From contig NZ_JAKRWM010000014.1 in the NCBI RefSeq assembly GCF_022352055.1, positions 1 through 64,000 of the forward strand: a stretch of 64,000 nt of DNA. The letters are read 5' to 3'. The translations under genes were made by a program, and so were the position numbers. The DNA is from Cohnella mopanensis (lineage in GTDB: Bacteria > Bacillota > Bacilli > Paenibacillales > Paenibacillaceae). The notes beneath the pieces were generated by a model that was given only the letters and a program-made list of their open reading frames with translations, was not told where the DNA came from and did not search any database. The first letter of the stretch is position 1; each line of letters opens with the position of its first letter. Positions 1 through 9,326 of this stretch are shown piece by piece.

Positions 1-1820
1 CGCCGAATACGGCGACGCGCACGATCAGCTTCACCGTAAATGACGGCTCGGATGACAGTAACACGGCCACCAAGATCGTCACCGTAGCCGATACGAATCA
101 GTCGCCTATTGTGACTACAAGCTGGGGAAATAGTACCTTTACGGCAAGCAGTAATGCGACCTCTACGCCTGTCGTCATTGATTCGGGAATTACGGTATCC
201 GATCTGGACAATACCACCTTAGCTAGCGCGACGGTTGCTATTACCGGCAACTTTCATTCAGGCGAAGATGTGCTGGCCTTCAGCAACACCAGCGCAGTGA
301 CATATGGCAATATCACGGCAAGCTACAACAGCGCTACCGGCGTGATGACGCTGACTTCTTCAGGTGCTACCGCAACCTTGGCGCGGTGGCAGTCGGCATT
401 AAGTGCAGTAACTTATACCGATACGGCGATTACGCCGAATTCGGTGACGCGCACGATCAGCTTCACCGTAAATGACGGCTCGGATTACAGTAACACGGCC
501 ACCAAGAACGTCACAGTTACGGTGCTGAATCAGTCGCCTATTGTGACTACAAGCGGCGGTTCGAGCGCATTTGTGTCAGGCAATAATTCGACCTCTACGC
601 CTGTCGCCGTTGATTCCGGAATTACGGTATCCGATCTGGACAATACCACCTTAGCCAGCGCGACGGTTGCTATTACCGGGAACTTTCATTCAGGCGAAGA
701 TGTGCTGGCCTTCAGCAACACCAGCGCAGTGACATATGGCAATATCACGGCAAGCTACAACAGCGCTACCGGCGTGATGACGCTGACTTCTTCAGGTGCT
801 ACCGCAACCTTGGCGCGGTGGCAGTCGGCATTAAGTGCAGTAACTTATACCGATACGGCGATTACGCCGAATTCGGTGACGCGCACGATCAGCTTCACCG
901 TAAATGACGGCTCGGATTACAGTAACACGGCCACCAAGAACGTCACAGTTACGGTGCTGAATCAGTCGCCTATTGTGACTACAAGCGGCGGTTCGAGCGC
1001 ATTTGTGTCAGGCAATAATTCGACCTCTACGCCTGTCGCCGTTGATTCCGGAATTACGGTATCCGATCTGGACAATACCACCTTAGCCAGCGCGACGGTT
1101 GCTATTACCGGGAACTTTCATTCAGGCGAAGATGTGCTGGCCTTCAGCAACACCAGCGCAGTGACATATGGCAATATCACGGCAAGCTACAACAGCGCTA
1201 CCGGCGTGATGACGCTGACTTCTTCAGGTGCTACCGCAACCTTGGCGCGGTGGCAGTCGGCATTGCGTGCCGTAACTTATACCGATACGGCGATTACGCC
1301 GAATTCGGTGACGCGCACGATCAGCTTCACCGTGAGTGACGGCTCGGCTAATAGCAACACGGCCACCAAGAACGTCACCGTAGCCGCGACGAATCACTCG
1401 CCTATTGTGACAACAAGCGGCGGGAATAGTGCCTTTACGGCAAGCAATAATGTAACCTCTACGCCTATCGCCGTTGATTCCGGGATTACGGTATCCGATC
1501 TGGATAGTTCCACCTTAGCCAGCGCGACGGTTGCTATTACCGGCAACTTTCAAGCGGGCGAAGATGTGCTGGGCTTCATCAACGACGGTGCGACAAATGG
1601 AAATATCACAGCAAGCTACAACAGCGCTACCGGCGCGATGACGCTGACTTCTTTAGGCGCTAGCGCAACCTTGGTACAGTGGCAGTCGGCATTAAGTGCC
1701 GTAACTTATACCGACTCGGCGATTACGCCGAATACGGCGACGCGCACGATCAGCATCACCGTAAATGACGGCTCGGCTAATAGCAACACGGCCACCAAGA
1801 ACGTCAATGTAACGGCGGTA
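1..1820 (+). repeat. 432-bp tandem repeats inside the SLH protein
   Basis: The same stretch (starting ATTACGGTATCC) recurs at 189, 621, 1053 and 1485, an exact 432-bp period, and bases 1-110 are the end of a further unit. The units starting near 541 and 973 are nearly identical base for base, which indicates recent duplication or gene conversion. The unit starting near 1405 differs at many positions and is one codon shorter. Confidence 0.95.
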
Positions 1821-2792
1821 GTAAGACTGAGCGCTAACCCTCAGACGATCACTGTTCAAAGAGGAAATACCGCTTCGACGGCAATAACAGCCGATTATTC
1901 GAATCAATCTCAACTGGATGTAACGCCATTCACAGCTTGGACTGTTCAATCTCCTGCTGTCGCAACTGTTGCTGGCGGCATAATAACCGGTAATGCGACA
2001 GGTAGCACTGTGATAACCGCCACGTACGGCGGCCAATCTGTGAGTATCAACCTGACGGTAACTTCTCCGAGCTATACCGGAGGCGGAAGCTTTGACTCTC
2101 TTCCAAATTCAACGGGGAAGGATCCAATAGAGCCTGCGAAAGAGCCTCCAATCCAGAAAAACAATACGTTCAAAGATATCGTTAATCACAATCAATTGGT
2201 AACTGCTGTCAGTAACGCCTTGACAGCCAATAAATCCGCGATATTTAATGATACAAAATCTCATTGGGCGACCAACAATATAAGTCTTGCCGCTAAGCTA
2301 GGCATAATCAGCGGCTATCCGGACGGAAGCTTTCAACCAGACGCAGAGATTACCCGTGCCGAGTTCAGCGCAATGATCGTAAAAGCGTTTAACCTGGCAT
2401 TGGGAGACGGCAACATTTCGTTTCCAGACATACAAAACAACTGGGCTCGAACGTCTATTGAGATTCTAGCTTCCAATGGCGTTATTAGCGGCTATCCGGA
2501 TGGGACATTTAAGGCGGATCAAACCATTTCTCGCGCTGAAATGGTTAAGATTATCTCGAAAATCGTAAACCTTATAGAACTAAAATCTAGCGCACCAAAA
2601 TCATTTGCCGATGTTGGCCCCCAATACTGGGCAAAGAACGTAATCGATGATGCCGCAACCGCCGGAATCATATCAGGCAGGGATGCCACCCATTTCTTTC
2701 CGAACGACAAAGTTATGCGCTCAGAAGCAGTAACCGTGATTATCAACTCGTTAAAAGCCGATCCGGCGATCAGCGCGATGCTGAAACAATAA
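1..2792 (+). CDS. S-layer-anchored surface protein with tandem cadherin/Ig-like repeats, Big_2 and three SLH domains (5' end missing)
   Basis: The frame is open from base 3, so the gene begins upstream of the window; GTG at 111 is only an internal codon. In order it shows at least four full 144-residue repeats (VDSGITVSDLDN ... NTATKNVTV) plus the tail of an earlier one, each looking like a beta-sandwich cadherin/Ig-like module. A Big_2-type domain follows (about 1830-2060, RLSANPQTITVQRG), then a Gly/Pro-rich linker, then three SLH domains (about 2240-2760, with GYPDGSF, GYPDGTF and ITRAEF/ISRAEM signatures). SLH domains bind pyruvylated secondary cell-wall polymer, so the protein should be displayed on the cell surface, probably for adhesion or matrix binding. 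The first three repeats are almost identical at DNA level, the fourth is diverged. The substrate is unknown. Confidence 0.9.
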   Translation, partial: PNTATRTISFTVNDGSDDSNTATKIVTVADTNQSPIVTTSWGNSTFTASSNATSTPVVIDSGITVSDLDNTTLASATVAITGNFHSGEDVLAFSNTSAVTYGNITASYNSATGVMTLTSSGATATLARWQSALSAVTYTDTAITPNSVTRTISFTVNDGSDYSNTATKNVTVTVLNQSPIVTTSGGSSAFVSGNNSTSTPVAVDSGITVSDLDNTTLASATVAITGNFHSGEDVLAFSNTSAVTYGNITASYNSATGVMTLTSSGATATLARWQSALSAVTYTDTAITPNSVTRTISFTVNDGSDYSNTATKNVTVTVLNQSPIVTTSGGSSAFVSGNNSTSTPVAVDSGITVSDLDNTTLASATVAITGNFHSGEDVLAFSNTSAVTYGNITASYNSATGVMTLTSSGATATLARWQSALRAVTYTDTAITPNSVTRTISFTVSDGSANSNTATKNVTVAATNHSPIVTTSGGNSAFTASNNVTSTPIAVDSGITVSDLDSSTLASATVAITGNFQAGEDVLGFINDGATNGNITASYNSATGAMTLTSLGASATLVQWQSALSAVTYTDSAITPNTATRTISITVNDGSANSNTATKNVNVTAVVRLSANPQTITVQRGNTASTAITADYSNQSQLDVTPFTAWTVQSPAVATVAGGIITGNATGSTVITATYGGQSVSINLTVTSPSYTGGGSFDSLPNSTGKDPIEPAKEPPIQKNNTFKDIVNHNQLVTAVSNALTANKSAIFNDTKSHWATNNISLAAKLGIISGYPDGSFQPDAEITRAEFSAMIVKAFNLALGDGNISFPDIQNNWARTSIEILASNGVISGYPDGTFKADQTISRAEMVKIISKIVNLIELKSSAPKSFADVGPQYWAKNVIDDAATAGIISGRDATHFFPNDKVMRSEAVTVIINSLKADPAISAMLKQ

Positions 2793-2814
2793 TAGAATAA
2801 GTAGAAGGATTTGG

Positions 2815-2859
2815 AATACATCGTTCCGTGGGTTAATCCCTGGCACGATGTATTTTTTT
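2815..2859 (+). terminator. Rho-independent terminator (ATGCC hairpin family)
   Basis: Arms AATACATCGT (2815-2824) and ACGATGTATT (2845-2854) pair perfectly and are followed by a T run, just after the SLH gene. The run continues into ATGCC, a sequence shared with hairpins at 13934, 18366, 26071, 43953 and 47927. Confidence 0.85.
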
Positions 2860-2983
2860 ATGCCTCGAACTCAGGTCGTAATGTATAATGAACTGGTAAT
2901 TTATCCGGCCTTGTATTGATTTGCTTCAATGTTGATCAGTTCTTTGAATGAATACAAATGTATGTCCGTGGAGGATAATCTTG

Positions 2984-3628
2984 ATGATCAAAATAGCTAG
3001 TGACGGAGAAGCTTATTGGAGCGAGTCGATTGATTTGGGCGCGATGGGCAAGTTTGATACTGTCATCATCGATCTCGACGGATGCGAGGCGGCAGGAGCT
3101 AGCGACGACATGTCCCGGGCAGGGATGCTTGAGAAGGCGGCGGTTTATTATGGTGCCAGATTTAAAGATTTGGAAACAAATGCGGATAGGATCAGCGAGC
3201 AGTTTCTGATGTGGATTATTACGCACTTATGCGATATTGAATATCCTTTTTGGCAGTTTGACGATAATACGGTCGATATTGGCGAGTACCCGGATTATAT
3301 CGTAAAGGAAGAAATAATAAAATTTGAAGACGAATCCGGGCGATTGAACCGCGACCCACACCTCTCGAGTCCGATTTATAAGCAACTCCGGGAATACGAT
3401 CCGTATACGAATCGGGATAAACTAACGAGTTATGAGATTGTAGATAAATATTTACCGGTACTAGACTTTAAAAAGCTTATCGTAACCATTAATCCGGATA
3501 GCTTGGATACCTTTGAAGAAAACGTCCATTTTCAAGTGAGCAGCGAGGTTTGCGGCGGCATGCTGTTATGCGCCACGTACGGTACGATATACGACGACAA
3601 TAAATTGGAAGTTACGAATAATTGTTAG
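2984..3628 (+). CDS. Conserved hypothetical protein
   Basis: A 214-residue soluble, acidic protein with no signal peptide or membrane segment. The start at ATG 2984 is chosen because GGAGG at about 2970 is correctly spaced in front of it; the longer frame from 2948 has no such site. I recognise no domain. It begins MIKIASDGEAYW, is rich in Asp/Glu/Tyr, and has a C-terminal part (KLIVTINPDSLDTFEENVHFQ) that looks beta-rich. It sits alone between the SLH gene terminator and a secreted stalk-domain gene that starts 78 bases downstream, so the two could be cotranscribed. Confidence 0.6.
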   Translation: MIKIASDGEAYWSESIDLGAMGKFDTVIIDLDGCEAAGASDDMSRAGMLEKAAVYYGARFKDLETNADRISEQFLMWIITHLCDIEYPFWQFDDNTVDIGEYPDYIVKEEIIKFEDESGRLNRDPHLSSPIYKQLREYDPYTNRDKLTSYEIVDKYLPVLDFKKLIVTINPDSLDTFEENVHFQVSSEVCGGMLLCATYGTIYDDNKLEVTNNC

Positions 3629-3706
3629 TTAACGAAAATAATCTTGAATGTTAAAAAATGTCAGAGTAAGGTAATGAGGAGTATACCTATTTGGGGAGTG
3701 AACAAG

Positions 3707-4843
3707 GTGGGAAAATGGGGAAATTGGAAGGCAGGAACGGTCGGTTTCGTATGCGGCGCAATATTTTTCTCCGGGATAACCTTTGCTGCCACAAGTACGA
3801 TCAAAGTTGATTTTCGAGATATTCACTATTATTTTGACGGAACGAACAAGCAGCCTCCGAAAGATCTGAAGGGTTTTATGTATAAGAATACGACGTATGT
3901 CCCTTTGCGATTCGCAGCCGAATCGTTGGGAAAAACGGTAAAATGGGTGGATTCCACAAGCTCTATCTATATTGGCGCGAAACCGGAGGAGACGGCTAAT
4001 CCGTCTGGTTTGCAAGTGTTTCCGAAGGACAATGCATGGAATACGGATATATCCAAGTATCCCGTTCATGCGAATTCGAAAAACTTTATCGCCTCCATCG
4101 GTTCTGGTCTGGGGGTACACGCAGACTTCGGAAAAGTATGGGACAACTCGCCATTCGGAATTCCGTATACGGTTGTAAATGGCGACCAAGCGAAAGTGGA
4201 AGTGAAGTTTACGGATTACGGGGATGAAAGCGATCCGGGCCCTTATCCGATTCCGATGAACGCGCCAATCGAGGGAGGGTCCGATAGCTCCGGCGACCGA
4301 CATGTCATTGTCGTCGATAAGGACAACTTAATGCTTTACGAGTTGTACAATGCGCGCCCATCGGGCGAAGGCTGGACAGCTTCTAGCGGAGCCAAGTGGA
4401 ACCTGAAGTCCAACGCGCAGCGGCCGAGAAATTGGACCTCGGCGGATGCCGCGGGATTGCCTATTTTTCCGGGACTTGTCCGTTACGACGAAGCTTCCTC
4501 GGGAGAAATTAACCATGCGCTCCGATTTACCGTCAGTAAAACGCAGGCAGGCTTCGTTTTTCCCGCAAGCCACTATGCCTCTAGCAGCACGGACCCCAAC
4601 CTTCCGCCGATGGGGCTGAGATTGCGGTTGCGCCAGGATTTTGACGTATCCGGCTATTCCCGAACGAACCAAGCTATTCTCAATGCCTTGAAAAAATACG
4701 GAATGATCGTCGCCGATAACGGCAGCAGCCTATATCTTAGCGGAGCGCCTGATCCGCGTTGGGACGATGACGACTTGCGCAATCTCGGCAAGATCAAAGG
4801 CGCCGATTTCGAAGTGGTGGATACGGGCAAAATCGAAAAATAA
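3707..4843 (+). CDS. Secreted protein with copper-amine-oxidase-like stalk domain
   Basis: GTG 3707 is the likely start: GGGGAG lies 9 bases upstream and the product begins with a clean signal peptide (MGKWGNWKAG, hydrophobic VGFVCGAIFF, cleavage near TFA-ATS). The mature N-terminus carries a copper amine oxidase N-terminal-like (stalk) domain with the hallmark TTYVPLRFAAESLG followed by VKWVDSTSSIYIG. The roughly 270-residue C-terminal part (NAWNTDISKYPVHANS, GDRHVIVVDKDN, PGLVRYDEASSGEINHALRFT) resembles a widespread secreted family with no function known to me. It is probably extracellular and wall-associated; catalytic activity cannot be assigned. The gene is followed by the 52-bp repeat. 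Confidence 0.75.
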   Translation: MGKWGNWKAGTVGFVCGAIFFSGITFAATSTIKVDFRDIHYYFDGTNKQPPKDLKGFMYKNTTYVPLRFAAESLGKTVKWVDSTSSIYIGAKPEETANPSGLQVFPKDNAWNTDISKYPVHANSKNFIASIGSGLGVHADFGKVWDNSPFGIPYTVVNGDQAKVEVKFTDYGDESDPGPYPIPMNAPIEGGSDSSGDRHVIVVDKDNLMLYELYNARPSGEGWTASSGAKWNLKSNAQRPRNWTSADAAGLPIFPGLVRYDEASSGEINHALRFTVSKTQAGFVFPASHYASSSTDPNLPPMGLRLRLRQDFDVSGYSRTNQAILNALKKYGMIVADNGSSLYLSGAPDPRWDDDDLRNLGKIKGADFEVVDTGKIEK

Positions 4844-4845
4844 TC

Positions 4846-4952
4846 GCACCAGCCTCGTCTGAAGCACGAAGGCCAAAAAAGTGCCTTGATCGAGCCGAAA
4901 CAACCTGGCTTGAAGCATGAAGGCCGAAAAAGTACCTTGATCGAGCCGCAAC
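4846..4952. repeat. 52-bp direct repeat, left copy, plus a degenerate tandem copy
   Basis: 4846-4897 (begins GCACCAGCCTCGTCTGAAG, ends CTTGATCGAGCCG) matches 13820-13871 at 51 of 52 bases in the same orientation. A degenerate copy follows in tandem at 4902-4952, offset by 51 bases. The two good copies flank the minus-strand sulfatase/Opp unit. Read on the minus strand they contain a T6 run next to a short inverted repeat (AAGGC/GCCTT), so the left copy may also help end transcription of that unit. Confidence 0.85.
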
Positions 4953-4987
4953 TTGCGTGCCTTTTTGCGGTTCGTGGGGGGATAAAC

Positions 4988-6004
4988 TTATCGCGTCCCG
5001 TTTAACGTTAATTCGTGGGCCAGATGACATGCGACGTAGTGATTCTCGCCGACCTCCCTCAGCTCCGGCGACGACATGCTGCACACCTCCTGTGCGTAAG
5101 GGCAGCGTGGGTGAAAATGGCAGCCAGCGGGAGGGGAGGCCGGGTTCGCGACTTCGCCTTGCAGCAACTGCCGTTTCGCGCGAAGCCGTGGATCCGTCAC
5201 GGGTCTGGATGCAAGTAGCGCTTCCGTATAAGGATGGCGCGGATGCTCGAACAGGTCATCCGTTGGGCCGCTCTCGACCATTCGACCGACGTACATGACG
5301 CCGACGCGGTCGGAGATATGACGAATGACACCGAGATCGTGAGAAATGAACAGGTAGCTCAGATTCATCTCTTCCTGCAAATCTTGGAGTAGGTTGAGAA
5401 TTTGCGCCTGTACGGATACGTCAAGCGCCGACACCGGCTCGTCGCACACGATAAACGTCGGGTCGGTCGCTAATGCTCGAGCTATACCTATGCGCTGACG
5501 CTGGCCTCCGCTAAACGCATGAGGGTATCGCTCTAGATGGCGTGCGTCCAGCCCTACCTTTTCGACGAGTTCAACGACTCGTTTTCGTAGAGCCGCTCCC
5601 TGATAGAGCCCATTGCAAATAAGCGGTTCGGCGACGATCTGAAAGACGGTCATACGCGGATTCAGCGATGCATACGGGTCCTGAAAAATAAGCTGCATGT
5701 CGCGTCGAATCGCCCTTAATTGCTTCGCATTCAATTCGGTTACTTCTACGCGAGTTCCATTGCGCTCCCGGAACTGAATGGACCCCTCCGTAGGTTCGAT
5801 CGCCCGTAATAGGCACCGTCCGAACGTCGACTTTCCGCAGCCGGATTCGCCGACGAGCCCGAAAGTTTCGCCTTGACGAATGAGGAGATCGATACCGTCA
5901 ACCGCCTTGACATGACCGACTATCCGTTTCAGTAACCCTTTGCGAATCGGAAAATATTTGCGAATAGCCTTCGTGTCCACTATGGTTTCCGCTTCATGTT
6001 GCAT
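4988..6004 (-). CDS. Oligopeptide-type ABC transporter ATP-binding protein (OppF/DppF class)
   Basis: Cytoplasmic ATPase of a peptide/nickel-type importer, about 338 residues. Visible motifs are Walker A (GESGCGKST), signature ([14 protein letters not shown]), Walker B ([12 protein letters not shown]), the H-loop ([14 protein letters not shown]), and the C-terminal oligo_HPY region with [14 protein letters not shown] 6004 is preferred because AAAGGAGGAG lies directly upstream; the longer frame from 6043 would overlap the previous gene. It is the last gene of the seven-gene unit and starts 17 bases after the OppD-like gene. It would form a heterodimer with that protein. Confidence 0.93.
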   Translation of the reverse strand: MQHEAETIVDTKAIRKYFPIRKGLLKRIVGHVKAVDGIDLLIRQGETFGLVGESGCGKSTFGRCLLRAIEPTEGSIQFRERNGTRVEVTELNAKQLRAIRRDMQLIFQDPYASLNPRMTVFQIVAEPLICNGLYQGAALRKRVVELVEKVGLDARHLERYPHAFSGGQRQRIGIARALATDPTFIVCDEPVSALDVSVQAQILNLLQDLQEEMNLSYLFISHDLGVIRHISDRVGVMYVGRMVESGPTDDLFEHPRHPYTEALLASRPVTDPRLRAKRQLLQGEVANPASPPAGCHFHPRCPYAQEVCSMSSPELREVGENHYVACHLAHELTLNGTR

Positions 6005-6021
6005 AAATGCTCCTCCTTTAT

Positions 6022-7044
6022 TTAAGCATCGACCAGCAGACACCTTACCGAATGTCCTTTCCGCACTTCAACGAGCGGAATATCAGCTAAATTGCATACA
6101 CCGTCCTGCGCTTTAGGACAGCGGGAGTAAAACCCGCACCCCTGCGGCAAATTCATCGGAACCGGCACTCTGCCCTCAATGGCATCGAGTCGCGTTTTTC
6201 TCTCCCGCCTCGAAACCGAGGGGATAGAGGCTAGTAATGCCTTCGTGTACGGATGAATAGCACCGTGAAATAACGTATCGACATCGGTATACTCTACGAC
6301 CTTCCCCAAATACATAACCGCCACTTCATCGGAAATCTCCGCGATGACGCCTAGATCGTGTGTAATGAACACGACCGATGTCCCGGTCGATTGTTTAAGC
6401 CCGTCGATCAGATCCAGTACTTGCGCCTGTACGGTCACGTCAAGCGCTGTCGTTGGCTCATCCGCAATGAGTATCGCCGGTTGGCAGGATACGGCCATGG
6501 CGATCATCGCCCGTTGCCGCATACCTCCTGAAAGCTGGTGCGGATACTCATTCATTCGCTGCTCCGGATTGGACATTCCGACCTCAACGAGCGTGTCCAC
6601 CGCAAGCCGGTATGCTTCCTTACGGTCCTCCGTTCGATGCAGCAAGATAGCCTCCATAATCTGGTCGCCTACCGTATGAATAGGCGAGAATGCCTTCATC
6701 GGCTCCTGAAAAATCATCGCGATTTCTCCGCCGCGGATCTCTCGAATTTCTTTCTTTTTATCCGGTAGCTTGACGATATCGACGACTTCTCCTTGTTTAT
6801 CTCCCTTTGAGCGACGTAGCCATATTTCTCCCTGAATTCGCCCCGGCTTCGGCACAATACGCAGCAGCGCCTGCGATGTCACGCTTTTGCCGCAGCCGGA
6901 TTCGCCGACGATTCCGAGCGTACGCCCTTTTTTTAACCTTAAGTCTACGCCATCTACCGCCTTGAGCACGCCTTCATCCAGGTGAAAATGAGTTGTCAGT
7001 CCTTTCACTTCCAATACGACGGTATCTTCTGCGACCGTATTCAT
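6022..7044 (-). CDS. Oligopeptide-type ABC transporter ATP-binding protein (OppD/DppD class)
   Basis: Partner ATPase of the OppF-like protein, about 340 residues. Walker A ([11 protein letters not shown]), signature (LSGGMRQRAMIAMA), Walker B (ILIADEPTTALD) and the oligo_HPY tail (GCGFYSRCPKAQDGVC) are all present. The C-terminal cysteines are typical of this subfamily, where some members bind a [4Fe-4S] cluster. An in-frame GTG at 7059 overlaps the stop of the preceding permease gene; ATG 7044 with GAGGGGG six bases upstream is the more likely start. It powers uptake through the OppB/OppC-like pore. Confidence 0.93.
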   Translation of the reverse strand: MNTVAEDTVVLEVKGLTTHFHLDEGVLKAVDGVDLRLKKGRTLGIVGESGCGKSVTSQALLRIVPKPGRIQGEIWLRRSKGDKQGEVVDIVKLPDKKKEIREIRGGEIAMIFQEPMKAFSPIHTVGDQIMEAILLHRTEDRKEAYRLAVDTLVEVGMSNPEQRMNEYPHQLSGGMRQRAMIAMAVSCQPAILIADEPTTALDVTVQAQVLDLIDGLKQSTGTSVVFITHDLGVIAEISDEVAVMYLGKVVEYTDVDTLFHGAIHPYTKALLASIPSVSRRERKTRLDAIEGRVPVPMNLPQGCGFYSRCPKAQDGVCNLADIPLVEVRKGHSVRCLLVDA

Positions 7045-7055
7045 GACGCTCCCCC

Positions 7056-8237
7056 TCACTTGTACGGATCTGCCGCATCGCGGAGCCCGTCACCGACAAA
7101 ATTGAACATCAGAACGCTGACAACGATGAACGCCGCCGGCCAGAGTAACCAAGGTTCATGTGCCACCGTCTGCAAGTTTTGCGCATCCTGCAGCAGAACG
7201 CCCCAGCTCACTGCCGGCGCTTGCATTCCTAGACCGAGAAAGCTTAGCGCTGTTTCCCCCAGAATGGTCGACGGGATAGCCATTGTCGCAATGACGATAA
7301 TGTAACTGGAGAACGACGGGAGCATGTGCTTGCGGATAATGCGCAGGTTGCTTGCTCCGCCAAGGCGAGCAGCGAGAGTGAAATCTTCCTCGCGCAGAGA
7401 GAGCATTTTACCGCGCACGACACGAGCCAGATCCGTCCAGTTAATCGCCGAGAAAATAATGATCATGCCGAAGTAGAGCTGCACCGATGTCCAGTCTTGC
7501 GGCAGAGCGGCAGCGAGCGCCATCCATAACGGTATCGTAGGAATACAAATAAGCAAATCAATGAGTCGCTGGATAACCACATCCACGAATCCGCCGAAAT
7601 AACCGGATAGTCCTCCCAGCAGCAATCCGAGCGCCAGCGTCAACAGAACCCCGACGATTCCGAACGACAGAGAAATACGCGCACCGTACAATATCCGCGT
7701 TAGCAGGTCGCGCCCGAGCGAGTCGGTACCCATCAGGAAAAAAGGTGCGTCCGGATTCCCGGTTCCGATCAGATGCGTCGTTGTCGGGAACAGTCCGAGA
7801 AAGGAATAGGGATCCCCCTTTACGAACAGGTGAAGCGGATATTTCTTGGACTTATCGGTTGTGAACTGGCGACGGAAAGTCTCCTTGTTCATCTCCATCT
7901 TCATGCCGTATACGAAGGGTCTCAGGCTAAACCCAGATTCCTTGTCGTAGAAGTGAATCCCTTGCGGCGGCGCGTTCTTGTAATCGGCAAAGCGCGAGGT
8001 CGGTAAGGTAGGGCTCAGAAAATCGCAAAAAATCGCCGACAAATACAGCAGCAGCAGTACGGGAACCGCAATCATCGCGAGTTTGTGCTTGCGGAATTTC
8101 CACCACATAAGCCGCCATTGGGAGGCGAATTCAAACCCCTGCCTAAGGTCCTGCGTGTGCTCCGGCGACGAAACCGTCTTGGAGCGATCTAAGCGCAGCC
8201 ATGTGCGACTTTTTTTCACAATAACCTTCCTAATCAT
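7056..8237 (-). CDS. Oligopeptide-type ABC transporter permease (OppC/DppC class)
   Basis: Integral membrane subunit of 393 residues. After a basic cytoplasmic N-terminus (about 45 residues) it has one membrane segment, a large external loop, then the five-helix BPD_transp_1 core with the EAA-type loop (GGASNLRIIRKHMLPS). The external loop (about residues 80-170) is longer than in most dipeptide permeases. Its ATG overlaps the stop of the OppB-like gene by four bases (ATGA), and its own end abuts the OppD-like gene, so the permeases and ATPases are translationally coupled. Confidence 0.92.
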   Translation of the reverse strand: MIRKVIVKKSRTWLRLDRSKTVSSPEHTQDLRQGFEFASQWRLMWWKFRKHKLAMIAVPVLLLLYLSAIFCDFLSPTLPTSRFADYKNAPPQGIHFYDKESGFSLRPFVYGMKMEMNKETFRRQFTTDKSKKYPLHLFVKGDPYSFLGLFPTTTHLIGTGNPDAPFFLMGTDSLGRDLLTRILYGARISLSFGIVGVLLTLALGLLLGGLSGYFGGFVDVVIQRLIDLLICIPTIPLWMALAAALPQDWTSVQLYFGMIIIFSAINWTDLARVVRGKMLSLREEDFTLAARLGGASNLRIIRKHMLPSFSSYIIVIATMAIPSTILGETALSFLGLGMQAPAVSWGVLLQDAQNLQTVAHEPWLLWPAAFIVVSVLMFNFVGDGLRDAADPYK

Positions 8238-9232
8238 GATCGGGTTCCTCCGAATCGAATGCGCGGGTCGACGACGGCAAGTAAAATGTCCGAGAGTAGT
8301 GTTCCGAATACGGTCAATACGCTCAATATTAGCAAGAAGCTTCCCGCCAAATACATATCTTGAACCATTAGCGCTTTGAGTAGAATCGGCCCTGTAGTAG
8401 GTAAGTTAAGAACGATCGAGATAATGGCCTCGCCGGAAATGAGCGCCGGAATGGTCCACCCGATCGTGCTGACGAGAGGATGAATAGCGAGTCGCACCGG
8501 ATATTTGAACAGCAACCTTCGCTCGCTCACCCCTTTGGCGCGAGCCGTTATGACGTACTGCTTAGATAGCTCGTCGAGCATCATCCCCCGCGTAATGCGA
8601 ATAAGCGCCGCCGTCCCGGAGAGTCCAACGATGATGACCGGAACGATCATATGCGGCAGCAAATCGAGCAGCTTGCCCCAGCTCCATGGGGCCCCTTCGT
8701 ATTCCGGCGAGAATAACCCCGTCACCGATAAGCCCGTCAGATTAAATACGAAGTAGACAAGCAGCAGCGCAATAAGGAATCCCGGAATCGCAAGCCCGAT
8801 AAAGCCGACAAACGAGAACGCGTAATCCAGCCATGAATATTGGTGGGTGGCGGAGTAAATGCCGATCGGGATAGCGATAATCCAAATTAAGATAAGGGAG
8901 ATGACCGAAATAAGCAGCGTGAGTAGCAACCGATCGCCGATCACTTCAGACACGGGCAGATTCCACTGAATCGACATGCCTAAGTCGCCATGGAGGATGA
9001 TATTTTTAATCCAAACCCAATACTGGCCGTACAACGGCAAATCCAGCCCGTACTGAGCCTTCAGTTGAATGATCGTACTCGCATCCACATCCGAACCGGA
9101 CAGTCGGAGCTGCTCTACATACGTCGTAAGAAAATCGCCTGGCGGCAACTGAATGATCACAAAAACAATAACGCTAATGACAAATAGCAGCGGAATCATT
9201 TGCAGCAGCCGGTAACTAATATAGGTCAGCAT
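8234..9232 (-). CDS. Oligopeptide-type ABC transporter permease (OppB/DppB class)
   Basis: Integral membrane subunit of 332 residues: N-terminal helix (MLTYISYRLLQMIPLLFVIS), external loop with the family's LPPGDF, and a C-terminal permease core with the coupling loop (ARAKGVSERRLLFKYPVR). ATG 9232 is chosen because GAAGGGGG lies upstream; the frame from 9271 starts inside an intercistronic hairpin. With the OppC-like protein it forms the translocation pore for the substrate delivered by the lipoprotein encoded upstream. Confidence 0.93.
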   Translation of the reverse strand: MLTYISYRLLQMIPLLFVISVIVFVIIQLPPGDFLTTYVEQLRLSGSDVDASTIIQLKAQYGLDLPLYGQYWVWIKNIILHGDLGMSIQWNLPVSEVIGDRLLLTLLISVISLILIWIIAIPIGIYSATHQYSWLDYAFSFVGFIGLAIPGFLIALLLVYFVFNLTGLSVTGLFSPEYEGAPWSWGKLLDLLPHMIVPVIIVGLSGTAALIRITRGMMLDELSKQYVITARAKGVSERRLLFKYPVRLAIHPLVSTIGWTIPALISGEAIISIVLNLPTTGPILLKALMVQDMYLAGSFLLILSVLTVFGTLLSDILLAVVDPRIRFGGTRS

Positions 9233-9271
9233 TGAAGATCCCCCTTCTTCCGCAATAGAGACGCAAAACAA

Positions 9272-9305
9272 GAGCCCAGGCGGGGCTTGTATCCGTCCTG
9301 GGCTC
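9272..9305 (-). terminator. Intercistronic stem-loop between the binding-protein and permease genes
   Basis: GAGCCCAGG (9272-9280) pairs perfectly with CCTGGGCTC (9297-9305). On the minus strand it is followed by only a weak T run (TTGTTTTG), so it probably acts as a partial terminator or an mRNA stabiliser that raises the amount of binding protein relative to permease. Confidence 0.7.
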
Positions 9306-9326
9306 CCTTAACGCTAACGTTTTCCG

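Noticed and set aside
1-1820. Regular repeats that might suggest a CRISPR array
   Set aside because: The period is 432 bp, the repeats are continuous coding sequence without spacers, and no cas genes are present.
4846-4952. Insertion sequence ends
   Set aside because: The 52-bp copies are direct, not inverted, and no transposase gene lies between or beside them.
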